Shown: piece after piece, positions 9,976 through 18,858 of the stretch
How positions within the stretch are numbered: the stretch's first letter is position 1
How the letters are laid out: each line of letters starts with the position of its first letter
Assembly (NCBI RefSeq): GCF_004310295.1
Contig: NZ_SISB01000022.1
Span: forward strand, 1 to 64,000
Direction: 5' to 3'
DNA from: Pseudomonas sp. BGI-2
GTDB lineage: Bacteria > Pseudomonadota > Gammaproteobacteria > Pseudomonadales > Pseudomonadaceae
Length of the DNA: 64,000 nt
The notes under the pieces: generated by a model
Told to the model about the DNA's origin: nothing
The model's input: the letters and a program-made list of their open reading frames with translations, nothing else
Database searches by the model: none
Program-made: the position numbers and the translations under genes

Positions 9976-10944
9976 CTACAAGGCCGCGTCGATCTTTTTG
10001 GCTGCGTCTTCGCTCACCCATGCATGCCAGACTTCAGGATGTTCCTTGAGGAAGATTTTCGCCAGTTTTGGTGACTCGATCCGCTCTTTGGCCATACGCC
10101 CGAGATTCTGGTTGAGCAGGTCGATTGGCAGGTTGACCTTTTCCAGCACAGCCACCAGTTCCGGGGCTTGCTCGTGGAAGGTCTTGGACAGGCCGACCTT
10201 GATGGTCACGCGCTTGTCCACGCCTGGCTTCTCTTCGAGTTTAACCAGGTCCACCTGGCCCATCAGCGGGGTTGGCGACCAGTAGTAGAACAGGATCGGC
10301 TCGCCACGCTTGTAGCTCGACAGCACGGCGGCATCCAGCGCCGGGCCGGTGCCTGGGCGGAAGTTGGTGTAGGTGCTTTCCAGGCCGTAGCTTTTGAGCA
10401 TTTCGCTGTTGTCCAGTTCACAGGTCCAGCCGGCCGGGCAGTTGTAGAAACGGCCCTTGGATGGCTCTTCCTGATCCTTGAACACGGCGGCGTACTTGGC
10501 CAGGTCGGCGATGTTTTTCAGGTCCGGCGCCTTGGGTTCCAGCTTGCGCTTGGCGTCGCCTTCGATCACGTAACGCGGCACGTACCAACCTTCGATCGCA
10601 CCAACGACCGGAGCGCCGACACCGACCACTTTGCCGGCCTTCTCGGCCTTGTTCCAAACCTCGCTACGGCCGACCCATTCTTCGGCGAACACTTGAATGT
10701 CGTTGCTGCTCAGGGCGTTTTCCATGGTGATGGAGTTCCCTGGCAGGCTGTCGACCTTGCAGTCGTAACCTTTCTCCAGCACGACCTGCATCACGTCGGT
10801 CAACAGCATGCCGCTTTCCCAGTTCAGGCCGGCGAATTTCACCGGTTTGCCCGACTCGCACCAACCGGCTGCCTGAGTAGCGCCGGCACTGGCCAGCAGG
10901 CCCATGGAAAGCAATGTGGTCAGCAGGGTCTGATTCGATTTCAT
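9976..10944 (-). CDS. hutX: Periplasmic binding protein of the histidine ABC transporter
   Basis: A 322-residue ProX/OpuAC-class binding protein with a signal peptide ending GATQAAGW. Landmarks include the LNWESGMLLTDVMQ segment near residue 40, EEWVGRSEVW near 90 and YYWSPTPLMGQ near 220. Sequence class suggests quaternary amines, but its place upstream of hutW and hutV in the hut operon, and the behaviour of HutX in other pseudomonads, point to histidine. It is clearly different from the orphan binding protein at 159-1106, so the two are not a recent duplication. Confidence 0.92.
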   Translation of the reverse strand: MKSNQTLLTTLLSMGLLASAGATQAAGWCESGKPVKFAGLNWESGMLLTDVMQVVLEKGYDCKVDSLPGNSITMENALSSNDIQVFAEEWVGRSEVWNKAEKAGKVVGVGAPVVGAIEGWYVPRYVIEGDAKRKLEPKAPDLKNIADLAKYAAVFKDQEEPSKGRFYNCPAGWTCELDNSEMLKSYGLESTYTNFRPGTGPALDAAVLSSYKRGEPILFYYWSPTPLMGQVDLVKLEEKPGVDKRVTIKVGLSKTFHEQAPELVAVLEKVNLPIDLLNQNLGRMAKERIESPKLAKIFLKEHPEVWHAWVSEDAAKKIDAAL

Positions 10945-11012
10945 TGTGTGACGCTCCTAATCATGAATTGGCTTACGGCAGTCAAGAGGCATCCAGCCCT
11001 GTCCACGTCCAA

Positions 11013-12485
11013 TCAGGCCTGCGCCGCAGCGCGACCGGCCCCGCTTTTTTTAGGTTGTACAACGCTGTCCTGCTCGACCGGCAGAATCAGTTGATTGGGT
11101 ACGGCGCCATGCCATTTTTTTGCGCACACGTAATACAGGGCTGCGGGAAGCACCAGACCGATGATCCAGGAAATATCCACACCACCCAGGGCGTCTACCA
11201 GCGGACCGGTATAGAACTTGGTGGAGATGAACGGCAGTTGCACCAGTACACCGAAGACATAGACGCTGATACCGAGGGGGTTCCAACGGCCGTAGCGACC
11301 GTTCGGATCGACCAACGCCGGCACGTCATAGCGCTCGCGGGTGATGCAGTAGTAGTCCACCAGGTTGATCGCGCTCCATGGCGTAAAGAACGCCAGCAGG
11401 AACAGGATGAACGACTTGAACGCACCGAGGAACGAGTGCTGACCGAGCAGCGCGATCAGGGTCGCAGTACCGACGATGACCAGCACGAAGACCAGACGCT
11501 GCAAGCGCGTGACCTGCAGGTGACCACGGAAACCGCTGATGATGGTCGCGATGCACATGAAGCTGCCGTAGGAATTCAGCGTGGAGATGGTGACCTTGCC
11601 GAACGCGATGCTGAAGTACAGCAGCGCAGCGGTGGCACCGGTACCGCCCAAACCAACGATGTAGGCTACTTCGTGGCCGGCGAATTGCCCATTGGCCGTG
11701 GCGGCGGCAAACACGCCGAGGATCATCGCCACTTGTGCGCCAATCACCGAACCGGCGCCAGCGGCGAAAAAGGTTTTCACCGAGGACGTCTTGCTCGGCA
11801 GGTAGCGTGAATAGTCAGCCACATAAGGACCGAAGGCGATCTGCCAGGACGCCGCAAGCGACACCGCCAGCAGGAAACTGCTCCAGCTGAAGTGACGGAT
11901 TTGCAGGAGTGCGCCAACGTCGGTCTGGCTCATCAGACGGCTGAACAGGTAAACGAAGGCGATCACACCAATGACACTGGCAACACGGCCAATCCAATGG
12001 ATCACCCGATAACCGAGCACCGTGACCAGCACGATGACACTGGCGAAAATCAGGATGCCGACGCTGTCGCTGACGCCAAACAACTGGCCCAGCGCCTGAC
12101 CGGAAAGCACGGTTCCCGTTGCCGTGAAGCCGAGGTACATCAAACAGACCAGCACGATCGGGATGGCCGCGCCATAAACCCCGAACTGTACCCGGCTGGA
12201 GATCATCTGCGGCAGGCCAAGCTTGGGCCCTTGCGCTGCGTGCAGCGCCATGACACCGCCGCCGAGCAATTGGCCGATCAGCAAACCGATCAACGACCAG
12301 AACACATCGCCACCGAGTACCACCGCCAATGCACCGGTAACAATCGCAGTGATTTGCAGGTTGGCACCCAACCACAGGGTGAATTGGCTCAACAGACGAC
12401 CGTGTCTCTCCGCTTCCGGGATGTAGTCGATCGAACGTTTCTCGATCAACGGTTTACTGCCTGCACGATCGTCATTAACAGCCAT
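11013..12485 (-). CDS. NCS1 (cytosine/purine) family permease, probable urocanate transporter HutTu
   Basis: A 490-residue inner-membrane protein with about twelve hydrophobic segments; the early motif GGDVFWSLIGLLIGQLLGG and the NSYGSF region are typical of CodB-like NCS1 carriers. In P. fluorescens the equivalent gene directly after hutU encodes a urocanate importer (HutTu, from memory), and the same position is seen here, so urocanate is the likely substrate. The leader carries a perfect AATAACAA Crc/Hfq-type motif 18-25 bases before the start. A REP pair separates it from hutU. Confidence 0.85.
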   Translation of the reverse strand: MAVNDDRAGSKPLIEKRSIDYIPEAERHGRLLSQFTLWLGANLQITAIVTGALAVVLGGDVFWSLIGLLIGQLLGGGVMALHAAQGPKLGLPQMISSRVQFGVYGAAIPIVLVCLMYLGFTATGTVLSGQALGQLFGVSDSVGILIFASVIVLVTVLGYRVIHWIGRVASVIGVIAFVYLFSRLMSQTDVGALLQIRHFSWSSFLLAVSLAASWQIAFGPYVADYSRYLPSKTSSVKTFFAAGAGSVIGAQVAMILGVFAAATANGQFAGHEVAYIVGLGGTGATAALLYFSIAFGKVTISTLNSYGSFMCIATIISGFRGHLQVTRLQRLVFVLVIVGTATLIALLGQHSFLGAFKSFILFLLAFFTPWSAINLVDYYCITRERYDVPALVDPNGRYGRWNPLGISVYVFGVLVQLPFISTKFYTGPLVDALGGVDISWIIGLVLPAALYYVCAKKWHGAVPNQLILPVEQDSVVQPKKSGAGRAAAQA

Positions 12486-12502
12486 TGTTCAACCTCTGTG
12501 GA

Positions 12503-12510
12503 TTGTTATT
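12503..12510 (-). promoter_or_regulatory. Candidate Crc/Hfq motif before the NCS1 permease
   Basis: The transcript strand reads AAUAACAA, a perfect match to the AAYAAYAA motif by which Hfq/Crc silences catabolic mRNAs in pseudomonads. It lies in the leader of the hutTu-like gene, just upstream of the AGAGG ribosome-binding site. Occupancy is inferred. Confidence 0.55.
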
Positions 12511-12537
12511 AGGGGTTCAACGTGGAAACCGCTTTAT

Positions 12538-12625
12538 GTGGGAGCGGGCTTGCTCGCGAAAGCGGTGGGTCAGCCAGCACAGATGTTGAATGTGCCGGCC
12601 TCTTCGCGAGCAAGCCCGCTCCCAC
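12538..12625. repeat. 88-bp REPIN of the GTGGGAGCGGGCTTGCTCGC family
   Basis: Left arm GTGGGAGCGGGCTTGCTCGC and right arm GCGAGCAAGCCCGCTCCCAC face each other with a partly complementary loop. The length is 88 bases, as in five other copies of this family in the window. It lies in the hutU - permease gap. Confidence 0.92.
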
Positions 12626-12650
12626 ATAAAGCAGCTCCACAGGTACTGCG

Positions 12651-14339
12651 TTATTTGCCGGTGATCATCGGCAGGTTCAGCCCTTGTTCCTTGGCGCAGT
12701 CGATCGCGATCTGGTAACCCGCATCGGCGTGACGCATGACACCGGTAGCCGGATCGTTGTGCAGTACGCGAGCGATACGCTCGGCCGCTTCGTCAGTACC
12801 GTCGCAGACAATCACCATGCCCGAGTGCTGGGAGAAGCCCATGCCGACGCCGCCGCCGTGGTGCAGGGAAACCCAGGTCGCGCCGCTCGCGGTGTTGAGC
12901 AGAGCGTTGAGCAGTGGCCAGTCGGACACGGCATCGGAACCGTCCTGCATGGATTCGGTTTCGCGGTTCGGGCTGGCGACAGAACCGGAGTCCAGGTGGT
13001 CGCGACCAATCACGATTGGCGCGGACAATTCACCGCTGCGAACCATTTCGTTGAACGCCAGACCGAGCTTGGCGCGCAGGCCCAGGCCAACCCAGCAGAT
13101 ACGTGCCGGCAGACCCTGGAAGCTGATGCGCTCGCGCGCCATGTCCAGCCAGTTGTGCAGGTGGGCGTCGTCCGGGATCAGTTCTTTTACTTTGGCGTCG
13201 GTTTTGTAGATGTCCTGCGGATCGCCCGACAGTGCAGCCCAACGGAATGGACCGATGCCGCGGCAGAACAGCGGACGGATGTAAGCCGGTACGAAGCCTG
13301 GGAAGTCGAATGCGTTTTCCACGCCTTCTTCTTGCGCCATCTGACGGATGTTGTTGCCGTAGTCGAAGGTCGGAATACCCATTTTCTGGAAGTCGAGCAT
13401 CGCTTTAACGTGCACGGCCATCGATTGCTTGGCGGCTTTGACCACGGCAGCAGGCTCGGTCTTGGCGCGAGCGCGGTACTCGTCCCAGGTCCAGCCGGCT
13501 GGCAGGTAACCGTTGAGCGGGTCGTGGGCGCTGGTCTGGTCGGTAACCATGTCCGGGCGCACGCCGCGCTTGACCAGTTCCGGCAGAATTTCAGCCGCGT
13601 TGCCCAGCAGCGCGATGGAAATCGCCTTGCCTTCTTTGGTGTATTTTTCGATGCGGGCCAGCGCGTCGTCGAGGTCGGTGGCTTGCTCATCGACATAACG
13701 GCTGTTCAAACGGAAATCGATACTGACCTGCTGGCATTCGATGTTCAGCGAGCAAGCGCCGGCCAGGGTCGCGGCCAGTGGCTGAGCGCCGCCCATTCCG
13801 CCTAGACCTGCGGTCAGGACCCAACGACCTTTCAGGTCATCGTTGTAGTGTTGGCGACCGGCTTCGACGAAGGTTTCGTAGGTGCCTTGAACGATGCCCT
13901 GGCTGCCGATGTAGATCCAGCTGCCGGCGGTCATCTGGCCGTACATGGCCAGGCCTTTGGCGTCGAGTTCGTTGAAGTGTTCCCAGCTTGCCCAGTGTGG
14001 CACCAGGTTGGAGTTGGCAATCAGTACGCGCGGGGCGTTGCTGTGAGTCTTGAACACGCCGACCGGCTTGCCGGATTGCACCAGCAGGGTCTCGTCGTCG
14101 TTCAGGTTGGTCAGGCTTTCGACGATCTTGTCGTAGCATTCCCAGTTACGCGCCGCACGACCGATACCACCGTAAACCACCAGTTCTTTAGGGTTCTCGG
14201 CGACTTCCGGGTCGAGGTTGTTCATCAACATGCGCAGCGGCGCTTCGGTCAGCCAGCTCTTGGCGGTCAGCTTGTTGCCACGGGCAGCGCGGATTTCGAC
14301 ATTGCGGTATTTAGTAGGTTTCTGGGTATTGTCAGTCAC
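12651..14339 (-). CDS. hutU: Urocanate hydratase
   Basis: Converts urocanate to imidazolonepropionate using tightly bound NAD+. The 562-residue length is normal. The NAD-binding glycine cluster [10 protein letters not shown] is near residue 177 and the family signature [14 protein letters not shown], which contains the conserved cysteine, is near 403. Translation starts at a GTG with AGGAG nine bases upstream. It heads the long operon: a sigma-54-type promoter and a HutC operator lie about 140-165 bases upstream. Confidence 0.97.
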   Translation of the reverse strand: MTDNTQKPTKYRNVEIRAARGNKLTAKSWLTEAPLRMLMNNLDPEVAENPKELVVYGGIGRAARNWECYDKIVESLTNLNDDETLLVQSGKPVGVFKTHSNAPRVLIANSNLVPHWASWEHFNELDAKGLAMYGQMTAGSWIYIGSQGIVQGTYETFVEAGRQHYNDDLKGRWVLTAGLGGMGGAQPLAATLAGACSLNIECQQVSIDFRLNSRYVDEQATDLDDALARIEKYTKEGKAISIALLGNAAEILPELVKRGVRPDMVTDQTSAHDPLNGYLPAGWTWDEYRARAKTEPAAVVKAAKQSMAVHVKAMLDFQKMGIPTFDYGNNIRQMAQEEGVENAFDFPGFVPAYIRPLFCRGIGPFRWAALSGDPQDIYKTDAKVKELIPDDAHLHNWLDMARERISFQGLPARICWVGLGLRAKLGLAFNEMVRSGELSAPIVIGRDHLDSGSVASPNRETESMQDGSDAVSDWPLLNALLNTASGATWVSLHHGGGVGMGFSQHSGMVIVCDGTDEAAERIARVLHNDPATGVMRHADAGYQIAIDCAKEQGLNLPMITGK

Positions 14340-14472
14340 GAAAAAGACTCCTCAGCGATCAATCCAAACCAACCCTGGCGGTGGGTAAGCCAGCTTGTGC
14401 GCATCGTTGCGCCACAAGCGAATCAGTGGACGCTGCGGAGAGTCTCAGTCGACTCATACGCATACGTCTTTA

Positions 14473-14486
14473 CTTGTACATACAAG
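14473..14486 (-). promoter_or_regulatory. HutC operator at the hutU start site
   Basis: CTTGTACATACAAG, an imperfect palindrome with CTTGT/ACAAG arms, matching the TGTATATACA-type operator of HutC. It lies directly downstream of the -12 element of the candidate sigma-54 promoter, covering the probable transcription start, so bound repressor would block initiation. Urocanate is the known inducer that releases HutC. Confidence 0.75.
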
Positions 14487-14490
14487 CATA

Positions 14491-14506
14491 TGCAATCAAG
14501 CGGCCA
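14491..14506 (-). promoter_or_regulatory. Candidate sigma-54 promoter of hutU
   Basis: On the minus strand the sequence is TGGCCGCTTGATTGCA: TGGC at -24, TTGCA at -12 and the obligatory GG-N10-GC spacing. Sigma-54 control of hutU by CbrAB or NtrBC is known for P. fluorescens; here it is read from the sequence match and position, about 150 bases before the GTG start. Confidence 0.7.
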
Positions 14507-14618
14507 ACTTGCTGGAAGGCTGTTCAAGAAAAGTTTTGAAAGGGCTGGAAAGCGCATGGATCAAGGGTTTTGGCAAAGATGAAATTTTTCGGGGGGATTT
14601 TGCGAGAGGGATTACAGC

Positions 14619-14664
14619 TGTTACTTGAGCGGGGGTTTGCGCCACGCTGGGGCGTTCGGTAACA
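14619..14664. promoter_or_regulatory. Inverted TGTTAC/GTAACA half-sites, possible CbrB enhancer
   Basis: TGTTAC at 14619-14624 and GTAACA at 14659-14664 are exact inverted half-sites 34 bases apart, lying 115-170 bases upstream of the hutU sigma-54 element, the usual distance for an enhancer-binding activator. I recall TGTTAC...GTAACA half-sites as CbrB targets, with a shorter spacing (14) in the published motif, so the assignment is tentative. Confidence 0.35.
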
Positions 14665-14706
14665 AGTTGGTGCGCATTTGGGAACGGATTTGCTCGGTGA
14701 AAAAGC

Positions 14707-14794
14707 TTCGCGGGCAAGCCTCGCTCCAGGTTTTGCGTCGATCACCAATAGTTGGATCGACATCAATCCTGTAGGAGCGAGGCTTGCCCGCGAA
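14707..14794. repeat. REP pair of the TAGGAGCGAGGCTTGCCCGCGAA family
   Basis: Arms TTCGCGGGCAAGCCTCGCTC and GAGCGAGGCTTGCCCGCGAA flank a loop containing GTCGATC...GATCGAC. It occupies the hutD-proximal part of the 467-base gap between hutD and hutU; the hutU promoter elements fill the rest. Confidence 0.88.
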
Positions 14795-14806
14795 AGGGAT
14801 TTTGAA

Positions 14807-15376
14807 TCAGCGTGTGATCAGCTCAATCACACAGCACGAGCCGTTAATGGAGACTTCCAAAAGCCCGGTATTACCGTCAAGTTGCAGGCAATCATGGCGG
14901 CCAAGATGTGAGGCGCTGTTACCGACCTTCACTTCAAGCTCGTCGGTGACACTGAACACGAGCACAGTGCCCGCCGAGGTGAAAAACCGCTGCTCGCCGT
15001 CCAGCCTCTGCAACCGCGCGTTGTAACGCTGCGGCGCATAAATCAGGTTGAAATCGCGGATCGGCCCGCCGAGCAATGTGCAGGACACCTGGCTCTCGCC
15101 ACTAAAGGCAAATGGATCGAGCGGTAACAATGAACGCGTGATCTGACCATCAACCGATAAGGTCATACCGTCGCCTTGCAGCACGGTGATGATCCGCTCG
15201 TAACCGGCGAACATTGAAAAGCCGCCCGACTCACCAATATCGGCAATCGACAGGCGCCAGCCGAAACCGTCGAGGCCTGTACCTGCATCACGGGTGATTT
15301 CTTCAGTGCTGCCGCCGCCGTTTTTCCACGGCATGCGCGGGTAATCTTTTGCGCGTAGAACCTTTACTTGACTCAT
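14807..15376 (-). CDS. hutD: HutD family protein
   Basis: A 189-residue cupin-fold protein of the HutD family, with the typical opening RAKDYPRMPWKNGGGSTEEI and the WRLSIADI segment. HutD is not an enzyme of the pathway; in P. fluorescens it has been proposed to limit hut activity by binding formylglutamate or urocanate (from memory). Its start overlaps the end of hutC by four bases, so the two are co-translated and expressed apart from hutU, which has its own promoter. Confidence 0.93.
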   Translation of the reverse strand: MSQVKVLRAKDYPRMPWKNGGGSTEEITRDAGTGLDGFGWRLSIADIGESGGFSMFAGYERIITVLQGDGMTLSVDGQITRSLLPLDPFAFSGESQVSCTLLGGPIRDFNLIYAPQRYNARLQRLDGEQRFFTSAGTVLVFSVTDELEVKVGNSASHLGRHDCLQLDGNTGLLEVSINGSCCVIELITR

Positions 15377-16122
15377 TTATGAAAGCGTCCTTCCAGACGA
15401 TGACGGGAACCAGGGTGGATCAAACGGGCGGCGGTCACCGGCTGACGACCGGACCAGGTGCGGCGACGAATCAGCAGGCACGGCTCGCCTTTCTCAATCT
15501 GCAGCAACTTGCATTCGCTGGCCTCGGCCAGAATCGCCTCGACCACATGCTCGCCTTCAGTCAGCGGCGCGACCTGGTTCAGATAGGCGTATGGCGTTTG
15601 CAGGGTGAAGTCCTGCTTGAGGTAGTCCGGCGCCACCAGCGCGTTGACGAAACGGTCTTCGATTTGTACCGGGATATCGTTTTCGAAATGCACGATCAGC
15701 GAGTGGAAAACTTTCTGGCCTTCGCGCATGTCCAGCGCCAAGGCGCGCTCGGAACCGGCGGCCTCTTCTTCGAGGGTGATGACCTTGCAGGTATGACGAT
15801 GGCCACGGGAGGCGATTTCGTCGGCGATGTTGTGCACTTCAAACAGCGCGGATTGACTTTTCGGCTCGGCGACAAAAGTCCCGACACCTTGCATGCGCAC
15901 CAACAGACCGTCGGCGGTCATCTCGCGCAGGGCACGGTTGATGGTCATGCGGCTGAAGCCCAGCTGGTTGACCAGCTCGCTTTCCGACGGAACGCGGTAG
16001 TGCGGCGGCCAGTTTCCACTGTCGATTTGCTGGGTGATCATCTGTTTGACGCGGGCGTACAAGGGCGCCGGGCTGTCGCCCATGTGTGCGGCCAACGGAG
16101 AGACTGCAGGCGGAGTCGGCAC
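15373..16122 (-). CDS. hutC: Histidine utilisation repressor (GntR/UTRA family)
   Basis: A 249-residue GntR-family repressor. The N-terminal winged helix contains SESELVNQLGFSRMTINRAL near residues 45-64, and a UTRA ligand-binding domain follows from about residue 95. It represses hut until urocanate binds. A GTG start at 16122 follows AAGGA; Met14 (MGDSPAPLY) is an alternative. The palindrome TGTATATACA in the hutC-hutF gap is its likely autoregulatory operator. Confidence 0.95.
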   Translation of the reverse strand: MPTPPAVSPLAAHMGDSPAPLYARVKQMITQQIDSGNWPPHYRVPSESELVNQLGFSRMTINRALREMTADGLLVRMQGVGTFVAEPKSQSALFEVHNIADEIASRGHRHTCKVITLEEEAAGSERALALDMREGQKVFHSLIVHFENDIPVQIEDRFVNALVAPDYLKQDFTLQTPYAYLNQVAPLTEGEHVVEAILAEASECKLLQIEKGEPCLLIRRRTWSGRQPVTAARLIHPGSRHRLEGRFHK

Positions 16123-16193
16123 GGTTAATCCTTGTTCGTTTAGTAAAGGTTGCTAGCTTGCCGGAGTTTACCGAGCAGGCAAACGTCTGTATA

Positions 16194-16203
16194 TGTATAT
16201 ACA
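16194..16203. promoter_or_regulatory. HutC operator between hutC and hutF
   Basis: A perfect 10-bp palindrome TGTATATACA in the 107-base divergent gap. Position and sequence fit a HutC operator acting on hutF and on hutC itself. It is followed by AATAACAC at 16204-16211, seven of eight bases of a Crc/Hfq motif in the hutF leader. Confidence 0.75.
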
Positions 16204-16229
16204 AATAACACACGATGGGGTGCTGAACC

Positions 16230-17594
16230 ATGTCCGCCTTCTTTGCCGAACGCGCGCTGCTGCCTAGTGGATGGGCCAATAATGTACGTCTTGAGGTCAG
16301 CGCCGATGGCGTGTTGACCCATATCCAGGCCGATTCCCACGCAGATGGCGCCGAACGGCTGAGCGGTCCGCTGCTGCCGGGCATGCCGAATCTGCACTCC
16401 CACGCCTTCCAGCGGGCCATGGCCGGGCTGGCGGAAGTGGCGGGCAATCCTAATGACAGTTTCTGGACCTGGCGCGACTTGATGTATCGCCTCGTCGGAA
16501 AAATCAGCCCGGAACAGCTCGGCGTCATCGCTCGTCAGCTGTACATCGAAATGCTCAAGGCCGGTTACACCTCGGTCGCGGAATTTCACTACGTACATCA
16601 CGACACCAACGGCCAGCCTTACGCGGACCCAGCCGAACTGGCACTGCGCATCAGCCAGGCCGCCAGTTCTGCCGGCATCGGCCTGACGTTGCTACCGGTG
16701 CTCTACAGCCATTCCGGTTTCGGCGGCCAGGTCCCGAACGAAGGTCAGCGTCGCTTTATCAACAGCACCGAAAACTACCTCAAGCTTCAGTCGCGCTTGC
16801 AGCCGATCCTGGCGCAGCAACCGGCGCAGTCGTTGGGTTTGTGTTTCCACTCGTTGCGCGCGGTAACACCGCAGCAGATCAGCGAAGTGCTGGCGGCCAG
16901 CGACAAGCAGTGCCCGGTGCACATTCATATCGCCGAGCAGCAGAAAGAAGTCGATGACTGCCTGAGCTGGAGCGGTCGTCGCCCGCTGCAATGGCTGTAC
17001 GAAAACACCGAGGTCGACCAGCGCTGGTGCCTGGTCCACGCGACCCACGCCAACCCGGAAGAAGTCGCGCTGATGGCCAAGAGTCGCGCCATCGCCGGTC
17101 TGTGCCTGACCACCGAAGCGAACCTTGGCGACGGAATTTTTCCGGCGGTGGATTTCCTCGCGCAGGGCGGACGCATGGGTATCGGGTCCGACAGCCATGT
17201 GTCATTAAGTGTGGTGGAAGAATTGCGTTGGCTGGAATACGGCCAGCGCCTGCGCGATCAGCGGCGCAATCGCTTGTATGGCGCGGATCAGCCGATGGTT
17301 GGCCGCACACTGTATGACGCAGCACTGGATGGCGGCGCTCAGGCGCTGGGCCAGCCGATTGGTGCATTGGAAGTCGGCAAGCGTGCGGACTGGCTGGTGC
17401 TGGACGGCAACGATCCGTACTTGGCAACAGCCAGTGGTGACGGGATTCTCAATCGTTGGCTGTTCGCCGGTGGCGATCGCCAGGTACGGGATGTGCTGGT
17501 CAATGGCCAGTGGGTTGTGCGTGACGGGCATCATGCCGGGGAAGAAGAAAGTAACCGCGCGTTCACCCAAGTCCTGCGCGACCTTCTGAGCTAA
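16230..17594 (+). CDS. hutF: Formimidoylglutamate deiminase
   Basis: Amidohydrolase that converts N-formimino-glutamate to N-formylglutamate and ammonia, the branch of histidine breakdown that makes hutG necessary. 454 residues. The metal-binding HxH is in GMPNLHSHAFQRAM near residue 56, further metal ligands fall in HIHIAEQQKEV near 233 and LVHATHAN near 269, and the catalytic aspartate in GIGSDSHVS near 321. It is transcribed divergently from hutCD, with a HutC operator between. Confidence 0.96.
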   Translation: MSAFFAERALLPSGWANNVRLEVSADGVLTHIQADSHADGAERLSGPLLPGMPNLHSHAFQRAMAGLAEVAGNPNDSFWTWRDLMYRLVGKISPEQLGVIARQLYIEMLKAGYTSVAEFHYVHHDTNGQPYADPAELALRISQAASSAGIGLTLLPVLYSHSGFGGQVPNEGQRRFINSTENYLKLQSRLQPILAQQPAQSLGLCFHSLRAVTPQQISEVLAASDKQCPVHIHIAEQQKEVDDCLSWSGRRPLQWLYENTEVDQRWCLVHATHANPEEVALMAKSRAIAGLCLTTEANLGDGIFPAVDFLAQGGRMGIGSDSHVSLSVVEELRWLEYGQRLRDQRRNRLYGADQPMVGRTLYDAALDGGAQALGQPIGALEVGKRADWLVLDGNDPYLATASGDGILNRWLFAGGDRQVRDVLVNGQWVVRDGHHAGEEESNRAFTQVLRDLLS

Positions 17595-17604
17595 CTCCCC
17601 CACT

Positions 17605-17710
17605 GATCGTTCCCACGCTCTGCGTGGGAATGCCTCAATGGACGCTCTGCGTCCGCTTTGGGACGCGGAGCGTCCCGGGCTGCATTCCCACGCGGAGCGT
17701 GGGAACGATC
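17605..17710. repeat. REP pair of the GATCGTTCCCACGC family
   Basis: Arms GATCGTTCCCACGCTC and GAGCGTGGGAACGATC enclose two inner inverted repeats (GGACGCTCTGCGTCC and GGACGCGGAGCGTCC). It lies between the convergent hutF and blc genes, just past the hutF stop. Confidence 0.88.
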
Positions 17711-17723
17711 ATTAGCGGAGTAA

Positions 17724-18293
17724 TCAGTTCGAGGTCTTGGCCATCTGCGTATCCGACGCGCGCCAGATCAGCCGCGTGGTGTCGTAGCCCTGCTGACGCG
17801 CCTTGCTCAGCAGTTCTTCACGCACTACACCGTTAACCGACGGAGTTCGCGACAGCAGCCACAGATACTTGCGGCTCGGGTCGCCGACGATGGCGGTCTT
17901 GTAATCTTCGCTGACGTACAACACCCAGTATTCCCCCTTCGCCACACCCGGCAGCAATCGCGAGAACCAGGTATCGAACTCGACCCACAATTTGTCGGTC
18001 TTGCCCGGCACTTGCGGATAAGCCACGCCCTTGGCTTCTTCCCATTGCCAATCCGCCGTCAGGCAGCGGTTCAGCACCAACACGTTGCCGTCAGGCTTGA
18101 GCGTGTAATGGGCTTCAGATTGCGCGCAGTTGCGCTGGAAATACATCGGCAGACGGGCCAACTCGTACCAGGTCCCTTGGTACTTCTTAAGATTGACGCT
18201 GTTGTCAGTTTTCGGTGCCAACGGATCTACGCCGGAAGTGGCGCAGCCAGCCAAAACCAGGCCGGCTAAAAGGACTATCAGTAACCGTTTCAT
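17724..18293 (-). CDS. blc: Outer-membrane lipocalin (Blc family)
   Basis: A 189-residue bacterial lipocalin lipoprotein. The lipobox is LAGC with Cys17. The lipocalin motif GTWYELARLPMYFQ follows near residue 41, and later strands include YWVLYVSEDYKTAIVGDP and YLWLLSRTP. The family binds lipids such as lysophospholipids at the outer membrane, mostly under envelope stress. A second small lipoprotein gene lies 31 bases upstream in the same direction, suggesting a two-gene unit. Confidence 0.92.
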   Translation of the reverse strand: MKRLLIVLLAGLVLAGCATSGVDPLAPKTDNSVNLKKYQGTWYELARLPMYFQRNCAQSEAHYTLKPDGNVLVLNRCLTADWQWEEAKGVAYPQVPGKTDKLWVEFDTWFSRLLPGVAKGEYWVLYVSEDYKTAIVGDPSRKYLWLLSRTPSVNGVVREELLSKARQQGYDTTRLIWRASDTQMAKTSN

Positions 18294-18324
18294 TGTTTTT
18301 CTCCCGTGGGCGCTTAGCCCCGGA

Positions 18325-18579
18325 TTACTTCAGGCCTTGGCCGGAAAACATCAGCACTTGGTCACCGGCGTACTGCACGCTGATAAAACTGTTCTTGTCA
18401 CCCCAGGTACAACTGGACATGCCGAGCGCGCCCGAGCAGTCGGTGGGTTTGCCCAGCAAGGTTTCTACCTCGGCCTTTGGCATGCCTGACGACAGCTTCG
18501 AGTAGTTTTCCTGATTGACCTTGCTGCACGCGGCCAACAACACGCAGAACGAAAGCAGGGCGATAGAACGCAGCGACAT
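18325..18579 (-). CDS. Small lipoprotein, SmpA/BamE-like fold
   Basis: An 84-residue protein with a lipobox LAAC (Cys18). The mature part, YSKLSSGMPKAEVETLLGKP, is the pattern of the SmpA/OmlA (BamE-like) domain, in which a helix-loop carries M.K.EVE.LLG.P; two cysteines later (CSGALGMSSC) may pair. It is too short to be BamE itself. Function unknown; it precedes blc in the same direction. Confidence 0.8.
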   Translation of the reverse strand: MSLRSIALLSFCVLLAACSKVNQENYSKLSSGMPKAEVETLLGKPTDCSGALGMSSCTWGDKNSFISVQYAGDQVLMFSGQGLK

Positions 18580-18858
18580 TGTGTAGCTCCTGGGGCGAAG
18601 GGGAATGGCATGACTGCCAAGCTGAAGCTTAGAAGAGAAAACCCCTGTCTGGTTCCGTGGCTGGCCGGCTATTTGTGGGCCGCTCGTCTGTCTTTCGTGA
18701 AATATCAGGAACTTTCGTTGGTTGTTGAGTGTTTCGTCGGTTTTCGTAAAAGCCGCCTAATCTTTGCCGCCGCTCAGTCGACATATAAGCAGCGCAAGCC
18801 CACGACTGTGGCAAATTGACGCCCCTCGCTGACCAGCCCCTCCGCGGTAGTGCATTTA

